This document shows, piece after piece, positions 1 to 12,947 of a DNA stretch of 64,000 bases (positions are counted from its first letter, which is position 1; each line of letters starts with the position of its first letter). The notes below the pieces were generated by a model. The model did no database searches and was not told where the DNA came from. It saw only the letters and a program-made list of their open reading frames with translations. This DNA comes from Zeugodacus cucurbitae (lineage: Eukaryota > Arthropoda > Insecta > Diptera > Tephritidae): NCBI RefSeq assembly GCF_028554725.1, contig NC_071669.1, forward strand, positions 6,658,501-6,722,500, given 5' to 3'. Both the position numbers and the translations under genes were made by a program.

Positions 1-606
1 TCGGCATACATTTACACGTATACATGCGAATTTTTTATGCTGCCTTCTAGCATTTCTGTATTTCACTAATTGCGTACAGAAATGCGTAATTATCTGGTGT
101 GCAAATTTTTATTGCAAAAGTTGCACGTGGCTCTGAAATTAATTTTAGAAATTTAACAACAACAAAACAAACGTACATGAATGAGGTTAAAACTGTCTTA
201 CGTCATTAAGTATACGGAAATGTGTTGTATGCCGAGTGTAAAATGTAAATATTTACACACAAATTGATAATATAACATAAAATTATTAGTTTTGCTTTTA
301 AAAATGCATTAATGCATTGATAGATGCTATTAAGAGTATTAATATGCATTTTTATTGAAAATGTTTGTCATAATCTTGTGTGGCTTATAAAAATTCCAAC
401 ACATAATTAATTAAAAATTACAATAATTTTACAAACGCGACGTTTTGGCGTTACTAATAAGTTATGAAAAATTGGAGTGCAGGTTATTTCGTTTATATTT
501 ATCAGTCACAATATGATCATAAAATATTTGTTTTTTTTTTTTTTATAAAAAGTTAACAAAGATTATAACAAATAATTAATTAATATTGTAATTTTCTATT
601 TTACAG
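1..606 (+). other. Intron (or upstream DNA) before the first visible FoxK exon
   Basis: AT-rich non-coding sequence that ends in a pyrimidine-rich tract and a 3' splice site (ttttacag, ending at 606). The FoxK exon that follows opens in mid-codon, so this stretch is best read as the end of a FoxK intron. I see no other gene in it. Confidence 0.6.
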
Positions 607-2374
<1,768 letters not shown>

Positions 2375-4474
2375 TATGTTGCTGTTTCCGTTACAGTTTC
2401 TTCTAATGTTTGCAAGTAATTGAGAGAATTCTACAAAGAACAAAAATAATGCAAATTATGCAATATTTAACTAATGACAAATATTTGCCACAGCAAAATA
2501 CCACATACACCACATAGTTACAACATATTAAAAAACAAAAAAACCAAACTAGCGCTCACAAAAGTTTAAATTTACTACATGTAAATGGAAAATGTCAAAA
2601 ATGTCAAAATGCAAAAACCAATTCGGAAATATGTAATATTTTATAACAGACAAATCAGCAATGTGTAAAATACTTCAACTCCTTTTTTAATTATTCCTTC
2701 AGTATATACGAAGACCATAAGCAAAGGCGAATTGTCTATGAAACCTTGTATCAAGCTTTTAATAGTAAATAACTGTTTACAAAATGGTAAACAGTGCTTT
2801 TGTTGATTTACATGAATTTTAAATTTCGCACCAAATTGACTGCAAGTATTAGATAAGTACTATTTATACAAAATATATTTCTGAATTGGCCTGAAGCAAC
2901 AACATTAGTGAACAAAACAACAGTGCGACGGAGAAAGTAGTAGATGAAACCATATATAGAACACACATGCACACAAAACAAAATTGAGAAATATTAAAAT
3001 TAAAATTACTTACAACAAAATATGTCGTTGAAGAGAAAGAAGTTGTGTGCAAAACAGCAACACAAGAAAGAAAGCTACAAAAAAAAGTAAGAAACACCGG
3101 AAACCAACCAACCAACCAGCAAAGAAACAACTTTATTACTATTAAACCATCGGTATATTGAATTTGACAAGCAAAGTATGTGAACAAAAATAATTGTTTT
3201 TTTTATTGTTTTTAATCTTTCTGAAATATGAATATATATACAAACTCCCTCTATTGCTTTAATATTTGTTGTTGTAATGATTTATTCGTTTAACGATTAT
3301 CAAAATTATATCCTCTAGCATACTGTATAGATGTACAACTTGTATACTCTGGACGAATTCAATATGCTTGATGATGCTATATTATACTAGTACTAGTATG
3401 AATGGGAGTAAAAATGAAACAAAAAAGTTATAAAATGCAAAATGCAAACAAAAAAATAATAATAATATATATAGAAAACAACAAACAAGCAAAAACAAAA
3501 AAAAAAGAAAAATCAAATTTAAAAAATTGTAAACTAATGAAAGTAGTACATTTTAAATGATGGGAAAAAAATAATTACTTAATATGCAAGTAATAAATAT
3601 TAACGCTAAACAATTAAGCAGAGCATGTATGGCAGGCAGAAAGCGCATAGACGGTGTATACAAAACAAAAACAAAAAACAAAAAACATAAACAAAAGCAA
3701 AGCTAGTAAGTAAAAGCAAAATAAATGAATCGTAGTTGTGTGGCAACTGAAAAAGGAGCAAAAGAATTAATTACCTATCTCTAAATACCTACAATTATAT
3801 CGTATATAAATCTAGAAAAAAAACAAAAAACAAAACAAAAACAAAAACAAATTACAACTAATACAAAAAGGTTAATTTAAATAAAATTATTATAAAGCAA
3901 GTAAACAAAAAATAAACCCTACAAAACAAAACAAATTTATGGTAAAGATAAAATGTATAATGATGATTGCACTTTATTTCTATTATAATAAAGAAAACTC
4001 CATTTCAATGTTTGGACAAAATGTGTATTGAAAAAAAAACATAAATACAAAGAATATAGTTAATCTCTGTGTATTCTTCAAATCTACAAAATATCAATGT
4101 AAAATATGCTGTTTTGACATTTTTTCTTCGCCAATTCTAGTGTATGTAGTTTTCTTCAGCTAGTTAATCAAATACTAAGCGTTCAATTTGAATTATGGAA
4201 AAATTGTGATGATTAGCCTAACAACGTACAACACAAAAATTAAATTACGCAAACAACAGATTTCATTTTTATTAAATTAAATTATTTAAACAACGGTGTT
4301 TTACATGATTATTAAAATATTTCAGTGTACGTACAACAACATATTTAATGAAGCATTTGTTTAAAAAAAAAAAATGAAATGTGTTTAGTAAAAGTTTTAT
4401 GCAGCCGTATGTAAGAAAAACACAGCGACGAAAGCATATAAATTCTTCTAATTATGAACAAAAAAATTATGAAT
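2375..4474. other. Convergent intergenic region: 3' UTRs of FoxK (+) and the AIFM3-like gene (-)
   Basis: About 2.1 kb of A-rich non-coding sequence. It contains repeated (C)AAAAACAAAA-type simple sequence near 3480-3520, 3660-3700 and 3815-3850, and several candidate AATAAA signals on the plus strand (for example near 3720 and 3985). The reading frames here are short and of low complexity. I interpret it as long 3' UTR sequence and see no gene. Confidence 0.5.
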
Positions 4475-6171
4475 TCAACAGTCGCAACGATTACGTCGCG
4501 TATCGACCAATTTGTCCATCCATTGATGTGGATTGGACTTATCAACCACCTCGGAACGATGTAAACGTTTGCCTTGCGACAACAGTTCACAAAAATTGGC
4601 CACCGTTGCATCATAACTGCATGTGGTCACATATGAGGTATTGCCATCTCTATCGAATAAATATGCCACATATTTTAAACGTTTCAAGTCACCGTGTATG
4701 GAAATTTCGTGTACACTGCCAAAACCGCCATGGAAAAAATATGTACCAAAGAGTGTTGTGTTGAACAATGGTACAGCGCGTAGTTCTTGTATAGGACCAG
4801 CCATATTTATCCCAGCTATATAACCATGATATTGTGCCATTTGAAAATGTTTTATGTTTTTTCTTTGATTCGCAATCGGTAGAATTGGTGCATTAGCGAT
4901 ATCACCGCCCACATAGATGTTGGGCTCAACAGTCATTAAATTCATATCCGTATCAATTGTACCATCAGAATTTAAGGGCAATGTCGAATCGATGAGCCAA
5001 CTGGTATTAGGCACTGCACCAACTGCAATGACTAATACGTCACAGGGATATTTATAGCCATCAACTGTTCTGACTTCGATAATTCTAAGGCCATCATCGT
5101 TGATTATTTCTTTAACTCTACTTTCCATTTTCATTTGTACACCCTTTTCACGGTATAATTGTAATAATCTCTCACCTATCTCATAGCCAAAGGTATCTGC
5201 CAGTGGATATTTATTACTACTAATCACAAGCACCTAACAACATTATAAATAATTAATTTATGTCTCAATTAGGTTAGTAATGCTATACGCACCGATTTTA
5301 CTTTGTTAATTACTATGGATGAAAATTCCAAACTAATGAAACCACCACCTACGAAAATTAAATTCGTTTTTGGTTTCAATGCATGAACTATTGCTTGTAC
5401 ATCTCGATAATCGCGAAGTGAGAATACATTTCTTAAATCAGCACAAGGTATATTTAATTTGGAAGGTTTCGAACCAGTCGCAATGAAAAGTTTATCGTAT
5501 GTAATCATTTGTTCATTGGAACAGCTAACCGTGCGCATGGTTGAGTCCAATTTAATCGCCTCCACACCCAACATTAGCTCAATATTATTTTGCTCATAAA
5601 AATCGGCATCGCGAAAATATATATCCTCTATATCTACTTGCCAAACTTTGGTTAATGGTGTACGATCGTAAGGTAATATGTCCTCACGACACAATATTAT
5701 TATGCGTCCTGTGTAGCCTTCTTGACGCAGTGTTTCAGCGCATGTAGCCGCAGCAACTCCACCGCCGACTAACAAAAATATGCGTTCGTCAGTTTGATCA
5801 TACTCGACCATCTCTTTTGTGCGTCGTATCTTATTCAAATCTTTGACTCTCGCACGCACTCTAACCTCACCGTTTCCAGCTATTTCAACCGGATACGACG
5901 GTAATGAGTCTAGTCCAGGAAAATCCTCAATATCGCCAGTTCTAATATTAAAACAGGCACCATGCCGTATGCAACGAATGCGTCCACGTCCCAATACGCC
6001 TCTTACCAAAGGCGCACCTTGATGTGGACACGTAGCGCCAATAGCCCAGATACGATCATTTTGACGTATTAACAATATCTTATTGTTTTCATCAAAATTG
6101 TACTCTTTAACTTCGTCATTATTTATATCCGCTTCGTTACAAACTGCAACAAAATTGGTCAATTCAGACAT
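4475..6171 (-). CDS. AIFM3: Rieske-domain FAD/NAD-dependent oxidoreductase, AIFM3 (AIF-like/Nfrl) family
   Basis: Two exons on the minus strand, 6171-5293 and 5233-4475, phase 0 at the junction, giving about 545 aa. Residues 1-110 form a Rieske [2Fe-2S] domain: TCPHQGAPL supplies C48 and H50, and CIRHG supplies C67 and H70. The rest is a pyridine-nucleotide-disulphide oxidoreductase fold: LLVGGGVAAATCAETLR is the FAD-binding Rossmann motif, ATGSKPSKL follows, FVGGGFISLEF is the NAD site, and YVGGDIA is the C-terminal FAD-contacting motif. Human AIFM3 has the same order and is linked to mitochondria and apoptosis; the role here is inferred from family only. The 5' splice site is the less common GTGCGT. 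The start ATG at 6171 directly precedes the Rieske domain, with no obvious mitochondrial presequence. Flies have several AIF-like paralogues, so one-to-one orthology is not shown. Confidence 0.9.
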
Positions 6172-6659
6172 TTTATTTTAAAAATCTGTTAATTTTAATG
6201 AAATATTTTTCGTTTTTTTTTTCTTGTGGGTGTCAAATAAAATATGGCGTTGGAAATTTGAAATACAGCGCTGACGTTTCAAGTTTACAGAGAACTCAGA
6301 GTAATACGTTTATTACAAACTAAAAAAAAAAATAGTTTTCTTTCCTATTTTTTATTTACTTATATACCAACATCAAGCGTTTGTATAGTTTTTTAAAACC
6401 AATTATTTTTAAAAGTCCACAACTTACTTTATTGCACTTCCGTTTGTTTTATTTATTGTGAATTAATGCAAAATTGCGCATGCAACTCTACAGTTTGCTG
6501 TCATTTATTCCAATTGGATTTCGCCTCAGCTCTGTTAGATTTTATTCTAATTCATTCGGTAAAGAATCGACATTCGAGCTATATCGAACCTGTCGCATTT
6601 TAAGCAACCGTCGTGCATATAATTTATATTATTAAGAAAATATTGTAAAACATTTAAAA
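6172..6659. promoter_or_regulatory. Shared divergent promoter region of the AIFM3-like gene and Sod1
   Basis: 488 bp between two head-to-head start codons. It must hold both 5' UTRs and both core promoters. I see no clear TATA box at the usual distance for either gene, so TATA-less initiation is likely. Confidence 0.55.
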
Positions 6660-7917
6660 ATGCCTGCTAAAGCTGTAAGCGTAATCAACGGTGATGTCAA
6701 GGGTACCATTTACTTTGAGCAGCAGGTAAGAGACAAATTTCATTGCTTTCAGTACTTTTGAGGTCCAAGGTCATGGCACCGGCTGCCATTGTGAAACTCG
6801 AAATTAGCAAATTTTTAAGCAATTAGTTGCATGTTATAAAATCAAGTACTTAACAGATATGGTGTCCATTTACATACGCAATACAGTTGCAATACGCATG
6901 AATAAGCATTTTTAGTATATTTATATATGTAGATTCCCGGTTACAAATAAATTAGATAGGTACCTATGTATGAACCTATATTATCAGATTCACTGCGATA
7001 AGTTAATTCATACATATTTAACGTAGTGCGGTGGGGTGCTTAGGTTGCGAGACGCCATTGCGGTTAGCAATTACGATCGAGGGTCTCTTATCAAATTTGT
7101 AAGAGAATATTTAAATATATAGGCAAACCTAACCTATATAAGTATAGAGTATTCTTGATTTGTTGTTATTTTTATGACTATTTTCTCTAGTTTTTTAACA
7201 ATATTATGATTCGGCATTTGTTGCTAACGTTTGTGACTAGTACAATCATAGATACATATGTATGCAGGAATGTGTCATGCATTATACTGACAATATTTTA
7301 ATTATTTTAATTTTATGATAATAATATTCCGGCTATATAAGTATATTTAGTTAAGCGTCAATTATATGCACCTATTTTATACATTATGTATGTAAGCACA
7401 CATTTTTTTCAATGAAATTTAATCAATTTTTTTAATGGATTTTTTTTTTTGTTTTTCAAGGATGAGTTTTCCGACGTAAAAGTAACTGGTGAAGTTACCG
7501 GACTCGCTAAGGGTCTTCATGGCTTCCACGTACATGAATTTGGTGATAACACTAACGGTTGCACCTCAGCTGGACCACATTTTAATCCATCTGGCGATGA
7601 GCATGGCGCACCAACCGACAAAAATCGTCATATGGGTGACTTGGGAAATATTGAAGCCAGTGGTGATGGACCAACACAGGTTTCAAATACTAAATTATTA
7701 AACTTTTTTTATAAACTAAATTTTTTAACATTTCTACCAGGTCAACATCAACGATAATTTAATTACATTGTTCGGTACAAATAGCATCGTTGGACGTACT
7801 CTCGTTGTACATGCTGATCCCGATGATTTGGGCAAAGGTGGTCACGAATTGAGCAAGACAACTGGCAATGCTGGTGCACGTCTTGGCTGTGGTGTGATTG
7901 GCATTTGCAAGATCTAA
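6660..7917 (+). CDS. Sod1: Cytosolic Cu/Zn superoxide dismutase
   Basis: Converts superoxide to oxygen and hydrogen peroxide in the cytosol. Three coding exons, 6660-6725, 7461-7679 and 7741-7917, give 153 aa, the same length as Drosophila Sod1. The protein begins [12 protein letters not shown]. Metal ligands are visible in [10 protein letters not shown] (copper His pair), AGPHFNP and DEHG, with the Zn Asp after NRHMGDLGN. The C-terminal [14 protein letters not shown] holds the conserved disulphide Cys and ends in ICKI. Intron 1 (735 bp) falls after codon 22, the position of the single D. melanogaster intron. Intron 2 (61 bp) falls after codon 95, an extra intron that I recall being reported for Ceratitis Sod. 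Near-identity to fly SOD1 makes the call secure. Confidence 0.97.
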
Positions 7918-8092
7918 GCACATTTACTTTTTTTGTTTAACTCACTTGAAGTGTTTAACGTTGATATAACAATGTAATTGTTTCTTATATCAGTTCAATA
8001 ATTCCAAAACAAAATTTAACGGATTTCTAATTGTGTAAGGTAACTTAAAGTTATCGTTTACATGCGGGATTACTAGCATACATAAGGTTACA

Positions 8093-8098
8093 AATAAA
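8093..8098 (+). promoter_or_regulatory. Poly(A) signal AATAAA of Sod1
   Basis: Canonical AATAAA 176 bp after the Sod1 stop codon and followed by GT-rich sequence (atgtggtg). It is the first canonical signal downstream of the gene. Confidence 0.6.
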
Positions 8099-8151
8099 AT
8101 ATGTGGTGAATTGGAAAAGTACGCAAAGTCTTTGATTTATACATATGTAGT

Positions 8152-8335
8152 TGCAAGTTGAACATCACTAACTCGAATCACTATAATTCACAAAAAAAAA
8201 CTTCGAATTAGAGAGACTTCGAGTCATGACAGTTAATTTGTATGCAATTTGATTGCTATTGTCAATTCAAGAGCTCGAGTTACGGAGAACTTCGATTTGT
8301 AGTAGTTTGAGTTATGGCAGTTCAACTGTATTATT
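8152..8335. repeat. Small fold-back (MITE-like) element, copy 1 of 3
   Basis: The left end reads as aagttgaacatcactaactc and the right end as gagttatggcagttcaactg, which are inverted relatives of each other. Related copies lie at about 39765-39905 and 52416-52553. No coding capacity. It is probably a non-autonomous DNA element, and the class is not determined. Confidence 0.6.
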
Positions 8336-8592
8336 GATATAACTTGAATTTTCTGCTTTTAAAACAGGTCTCCATGATATTTTTAGTGTTTTCTATTTGC
8401 TCCGTTCCAACAAAAATAAAACAAAATGGCACTCACGTTTGGAAATTATATTTTTTCATATGTTTGTTTGTATTTTAATAATTTATATATGCAATTGTAA
8501 AAGTCAATATCAAAGTAGTTTACTTTTACAGTGCACGTGCATAAATTACATTTAGAACGAATACAAAATATAGTTTTGCGCTACAATTTAAT

Positions 8593-11312
8593 TTAACTAT
8601 TTGCCGCCTCAATTTCTTTGTAAACTTCACGTTTGTATTCATCCAGACCGCCTTCCATGGCGCGCACCGTACGATTGCCGCACACCCACAGCTCTTTGCA
8701 CACCACTTTGATGAGACGTTCGTCGTGAGAAACTAATATTACACCGCCCTGAAAGGAACAAAAAAAATTGTTTTCTCTGCAAATAAAAAATGTATATTAA
8801 ACACAATGTCATTACCTTAAATGCATTAATCGCACGTCCCAAGGCATCAATGGTCTCGATATCCAAGTGATTTGTAGGTTCATCAAGCACTAAGAAGTTT
8901 GGATCGGCTGTAATAACATTTAAATTAGTTTTCAAACTTAACCAATTGCATTTATATACACCCATACCCATGCACATTTTCGCTAAAGCGACACGAGATT
9001 TCTGTCCTCCGGATAAACTGGCAATGCTTTGCAACGCTAATTGTCCTGATATGCCAAAACTGCCCAATTGCCGACGATATTCCTCGTCCGGTCGTCCTGG
9101 GAAAAGATCTGCCAATACACCCACACAAGTCGTATTCATATTTAGGTGATCGACGTGATGTTGCGCAAAATAGCCAATACGCAAACCACGATGTGAGACA
9201 ATGTTGCCGTGTATTGTAGTCAACTGACCAACAATGATTTTAAGCAGTGTAGTTTTACCAGCGCCGTTTTCGCCCACCTAATAATAATAAAATATATTAT
9301 AAAATGTTTCACTGTCTGAAAGTATTGCTTCTAACTAAAACTTACGATACATATTCTCGAGTCTGAGGTAGCTGATAGATTCACATTTTTGAAAACGGGT
9401 AGTGGATCTGTGTCTTTGTATCTAAATTCGATTTCTGATATGGCTAAGACCGGAGGATTTAATGGTTCGACTTCGGGGAATTTCAGTTTAACCTCAACTT
9501 CCTTCTCTACAGGTTTCAATTCGGGGCTGCAATAAGATATTTTAGAAAAAGTTTCTAGTTATACTAATTACTATTATTTATTTTAAATACAACTCACAGC
9601 TTCTCCAACATTTTAATTTTCGACTGCACCGAAGATGCACGATTTGCATTGTAACGGAAACGGTCGATGAACTCTTGCACATGCGCGCGATGTGCCATTT
9701 GTGCTTCGTACTCGCGTCGTTGCGCCTTCAATTTCTCGTTCTTTGTCTTCTCAAACTGTTCATAATTACCTCTGTAAGCAAAATTCACAAAATTTACGTA
9801 TTCAAAATACACCACAAATTTTATATTCACTCACTTGTAAGCCTCTAGCGCCTGGGAATGTAGATGTATGATATCGGTTGGTACAGTTTCCAAAAAGTTA
9901 CGATCGTGAGAAACCACTAACAGTGTTGTCGGCCAGGTTTGTAGGTAATTTTCAAGCCATATTATGGCTTTTATATCCAACATGTTGGTCGGTTCATCGA
10001 GCAGTAGCAGATCAGGTTTGGAGAAAAGTGCACGCGCCAAAGCCAAACGCATACGCCAACCACCAGAAAACGATTTTGTTGGTCTTTGCTGCATTTCAGC
10101 ATCGAAACCAAGACCACGTAATATAACAGCAGCTCTTGCCACCGCCTTATCTGCTTCGATATTCTGCAACTGTGCGTACACTTCATTCAACTCGGTGCTT
10201 AACTTCGTATCCTGTACGCCACTATTTAAAGTGGCAATTATTTCCTTCTCGCGTGTTAATAAACGATTACGTTCAAGATCACATTCCAACACACTGTCAA
10301 CGGCTTTTGTTTCATCGCCCACCACTTCTTGTTCCACATGCAATACGCTGATGTGTGAGGGTATGGCCAATTGGCGATCCGAAATCATGCGCAGCAGTGT
10401 GGTTTTACCCAAACCGTTACGACCGACAAGACCGTAACGACGACCACAAGAGAGCAGCAAATTGGCGTTTTGCAGCAACACTCTATAGTTAAAAAATATA
10501 AATTCATTAATTATATTGTTGTAATTAAAAAGTATTATATGTTTCCTTACTTATCACCAAATGCCAAATCGAAATTCTCAATTTTGATATCCATTGAACG
10601 ATTTGTGCCTTTTTGCTCCATTTTCGTATTTTTCTTACTCAGCACTTGTGAGGCTGTGGCAGTTTGTAGTTTGACGGGCGCAGCAACTGTTGATTTACCT
10701 ACATCCTGCCGCTTTTCCTGCTTTTGCTGTAGCTTCGCTTCGGCTTTCTCTAGCTTTTTGCTGTTTACTTTCTAAATATATAAAAAAAAAACAGAGGGTC
10801 TATTTAATTAAAATACACAAATACATTTTTCAAGTACTCACCGAGCCACCATCCTTGGTAGTTAGCCATATGCTCTGCATATTTTTATCAACATTTTCCA
10901 TCTCTTTGGCCATAGCGGCAATATTAACGGGCGCATTTAATACCTTACGTACCTCATTTTTTGTATTCTTTTTAATTATAATAAAGAATTCTTCACAGAG
11001 ATCTCTGTAAGGTGAAAAGGATTTGCATATCAAGAAACAAACTCTTTACATTAAGTTGGTTAGTAAATACCTTATATTCTCCTCTGACTTTCCCATATCA
11101 ATGCTCTGCAGTATATCACCCACCGCATCAAATATGTCGTCGCATGACTCAAAATCCTCCAAACTACCACATAGTACACCTGCAATTTAACATTAGATTT
11201 ACCAAACGCAAACACATTGTCTCATTGTGATTCGCTTACCCTCCACGTAATCCTTTAGCTCATTATCAATGGCTGGAAATTCGCGCTCCAAAATAGCTGT
11301 GAATTTACTCAT
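8593..11312 (-). CDS. ABCF3: ATP-binding cassette subfamily F member 3 (ABCF3; fly CG9330-type)
   Basis: Cytosolic twin-ABC ATPase of the ABC-F family, which acts on ribosomes and translation and has no membrane domain. Ten coding exons on the minus strand: 11312-11240, 11179-11071, 11004-10842, 10771-10551, 10482-9835, 9771-9598, 9526-9346, 9277-8968, 8907-8816 and 8748-8593. They total 2127 nt or 708 aa; human ABCF3 has 709. Residues 1-165 are the family N-terminal region, followed by a Lys/Glu-rich linker. ABC1 has Walker A GRNGLGKTTLL (about 207-217), signature SFSGGWRMRLALARAL and Walker B LLLLDEPTNMLD. The inter-ABC linker has the EQFEKTKNEK and REYEAQ helices. ABC2 has Walker A GENGAGKTTLL (525-535), signature LSGGQKSRVALA and Walker B FLVLDEPTNHLD. 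Both catalytic Glu residues are intact. Each splice phase was checked against conserved protein sequence. Confidence 0.96.
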
Positions 11313-12947
11313 ATTTGTGCCTTTCCGCACTTTTTTCTCGTATTTTAATATATTCTATGCTTTCACTAGCAACAACTAATCGAACACGATGAATAAGTGC
11401 ACTACTAGAAATAGTTGACCCGACAGCAAAATTTTACCGAATTATTTACGCTACTCTATTTTAAAAGCACTTTAAATGGCAAGTTGTTCACAATTTGTGT
11501 ATAAAATAACTTTACCACGGTGCTAAATAAAATTGTAGCGTTATTTTGCACAATTTTTCAAGAGTTTGTGCATAAATCGCTACACGCAAAACGCAGGAAA
11601 TCGGGAAAGACCAGACAATTTCACCAGCTGTAGCAGTGACAATTGTGAGACGTCAGTCATATGTGTGGTGTTGCCATTTTATTGTAATTTCTCTTTTAAG
11701 ACATACAGGTGTCAATGTTGGTGTAGGCGAAAACTGAGAACACATGCTTTTATCCGTACCCAGGACAGTTGGATATGCAAAAGCAGAATGGAGATGGATT
11801 TGTATTCGGCCGGGGACCGGCAACTCGGTCTCGGACATGGATTTGTACCCGTACAAGGACGGTCAGCTTAGTCAAAATGATGTGAGCGATGATTTCAGAA
11901 AGAGTTTATTAGATTTATGTTCACGACTCTAACCAAAAAGAGAATTCTGCTGTGCTCACCGTCCGTTAGAGTTATTTCAAAATTGTGTTCCAGCTTTCAT
12001 TTCAAACTACGGACTCAAAATTAAGGAATACCAAACACAGTTTCAGATTTTCAATGAAAAAATATATTTTTTTTTTTGTTAAATTTGGAAAAATAATCCA
12101 TTTTTGTTTTTACAATAGTTAACAACAAATATTTATGGAAGGAAAACAAGTTAATATGTGAAACTTCCATAGTCTAAAAATAGACAAGCAGTTAGTAAGT
12201 TTGCAAAAAAGGCAATTATTATGCTATTTTTCTTTTAATAAAAACTATATAAGTGCTGCTAACAACTAATAAGCAATAAAACAATTCATAAAACACAAGG
12301 CTAATGTATATAATAAATACAATAACTACAAAGTAATTCAAGTTCGAGAAATTCATTAAAAAAATACAATTAAAATAAAATAATAAAAAATAAGTTAGTC
12401 AAAAATAAATATTTGAATTTCAAAATAACAGTGTTTGCGAAGAAAATACAAATACAAATTGTCTAAAATCGACTGGTCGATTAGTTTGCCATTAATAAAT
12501 AAACAACTTAAATTGCTACAAATTTAATAATAATAGCCTAAGCATGCGCTAAAATATTTGTAATAGTGATATTTAATAAAAAAGAAAATAACAAATAATT
12601 CAATATGTACTTTTTCATATAAAATGGCTATGATAAAGTGAATTTCAATTCAATGCTCCGCACCATACGGCATCTATCTGTATGGTTGTTTGTATATGCG
12701 ATACGCGTAATTTACAAATAATTAATTGCTATATATCGTACATATGCATATATATATATACAAATAAGTTATCAGATATTTTATATTGTTCGCTGTTGTG
12801 TAGTGTGTTAGTTTACATTTTTTACATATGGTACACCACGCGTCCTTCAGTTGTATACCATTTTCAAACTTAACTAACCTAATCCTATGTTGAAATATAT
12901 AATTCATAGACTTCCTGCCATTTTGAACTCATTTTATGTGTTGTGTG
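11313..12947. other. Region between the ABCF3 start and the ash1 stop
   Basis: Both flanking genes are on the minus strand. The lower end (about 11313-11560) should carry the ABCF3 5' UTR and promoter. The upper end (about 12050-12947) is AT-rich and is probably ash1 3' UTR. The middle (about 11560-11940) is more GC-rich and includes an open frame of about 100 codons on the plus strand, but it has no family resemblance I recognise and a partly palindromic stretch near 11820-11870. Confidence 0.5.

Larger units (their letters stand above)
7918..8592. other. Convergent 3' region between Sod1 and ABCF3
   Basis: Contains the Sod1 3' UTR with a poly(A) signal at 8093-8098, a small fold-back repeat at about 8152-8335, and the presumed 3' UTR of ABCF3. 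No other coding sequence is seen. Confidence 0.6.

Noticed and set aside
7021..7100. GC-richer, partly palindromic patch in Sod1 intron 1 considered as a tRNA
   Set aside because: I could not build a cloverleaf with conserved A and B box sequences; no tRNA was found elsewhere in the window either.
11566..11871. Cys-containing open frame of about 100 codons between ABCF3 and ash1
   Set aside because: No recognised family, no clear splice or promoter context, and the length is within chance for a GC-richer island.
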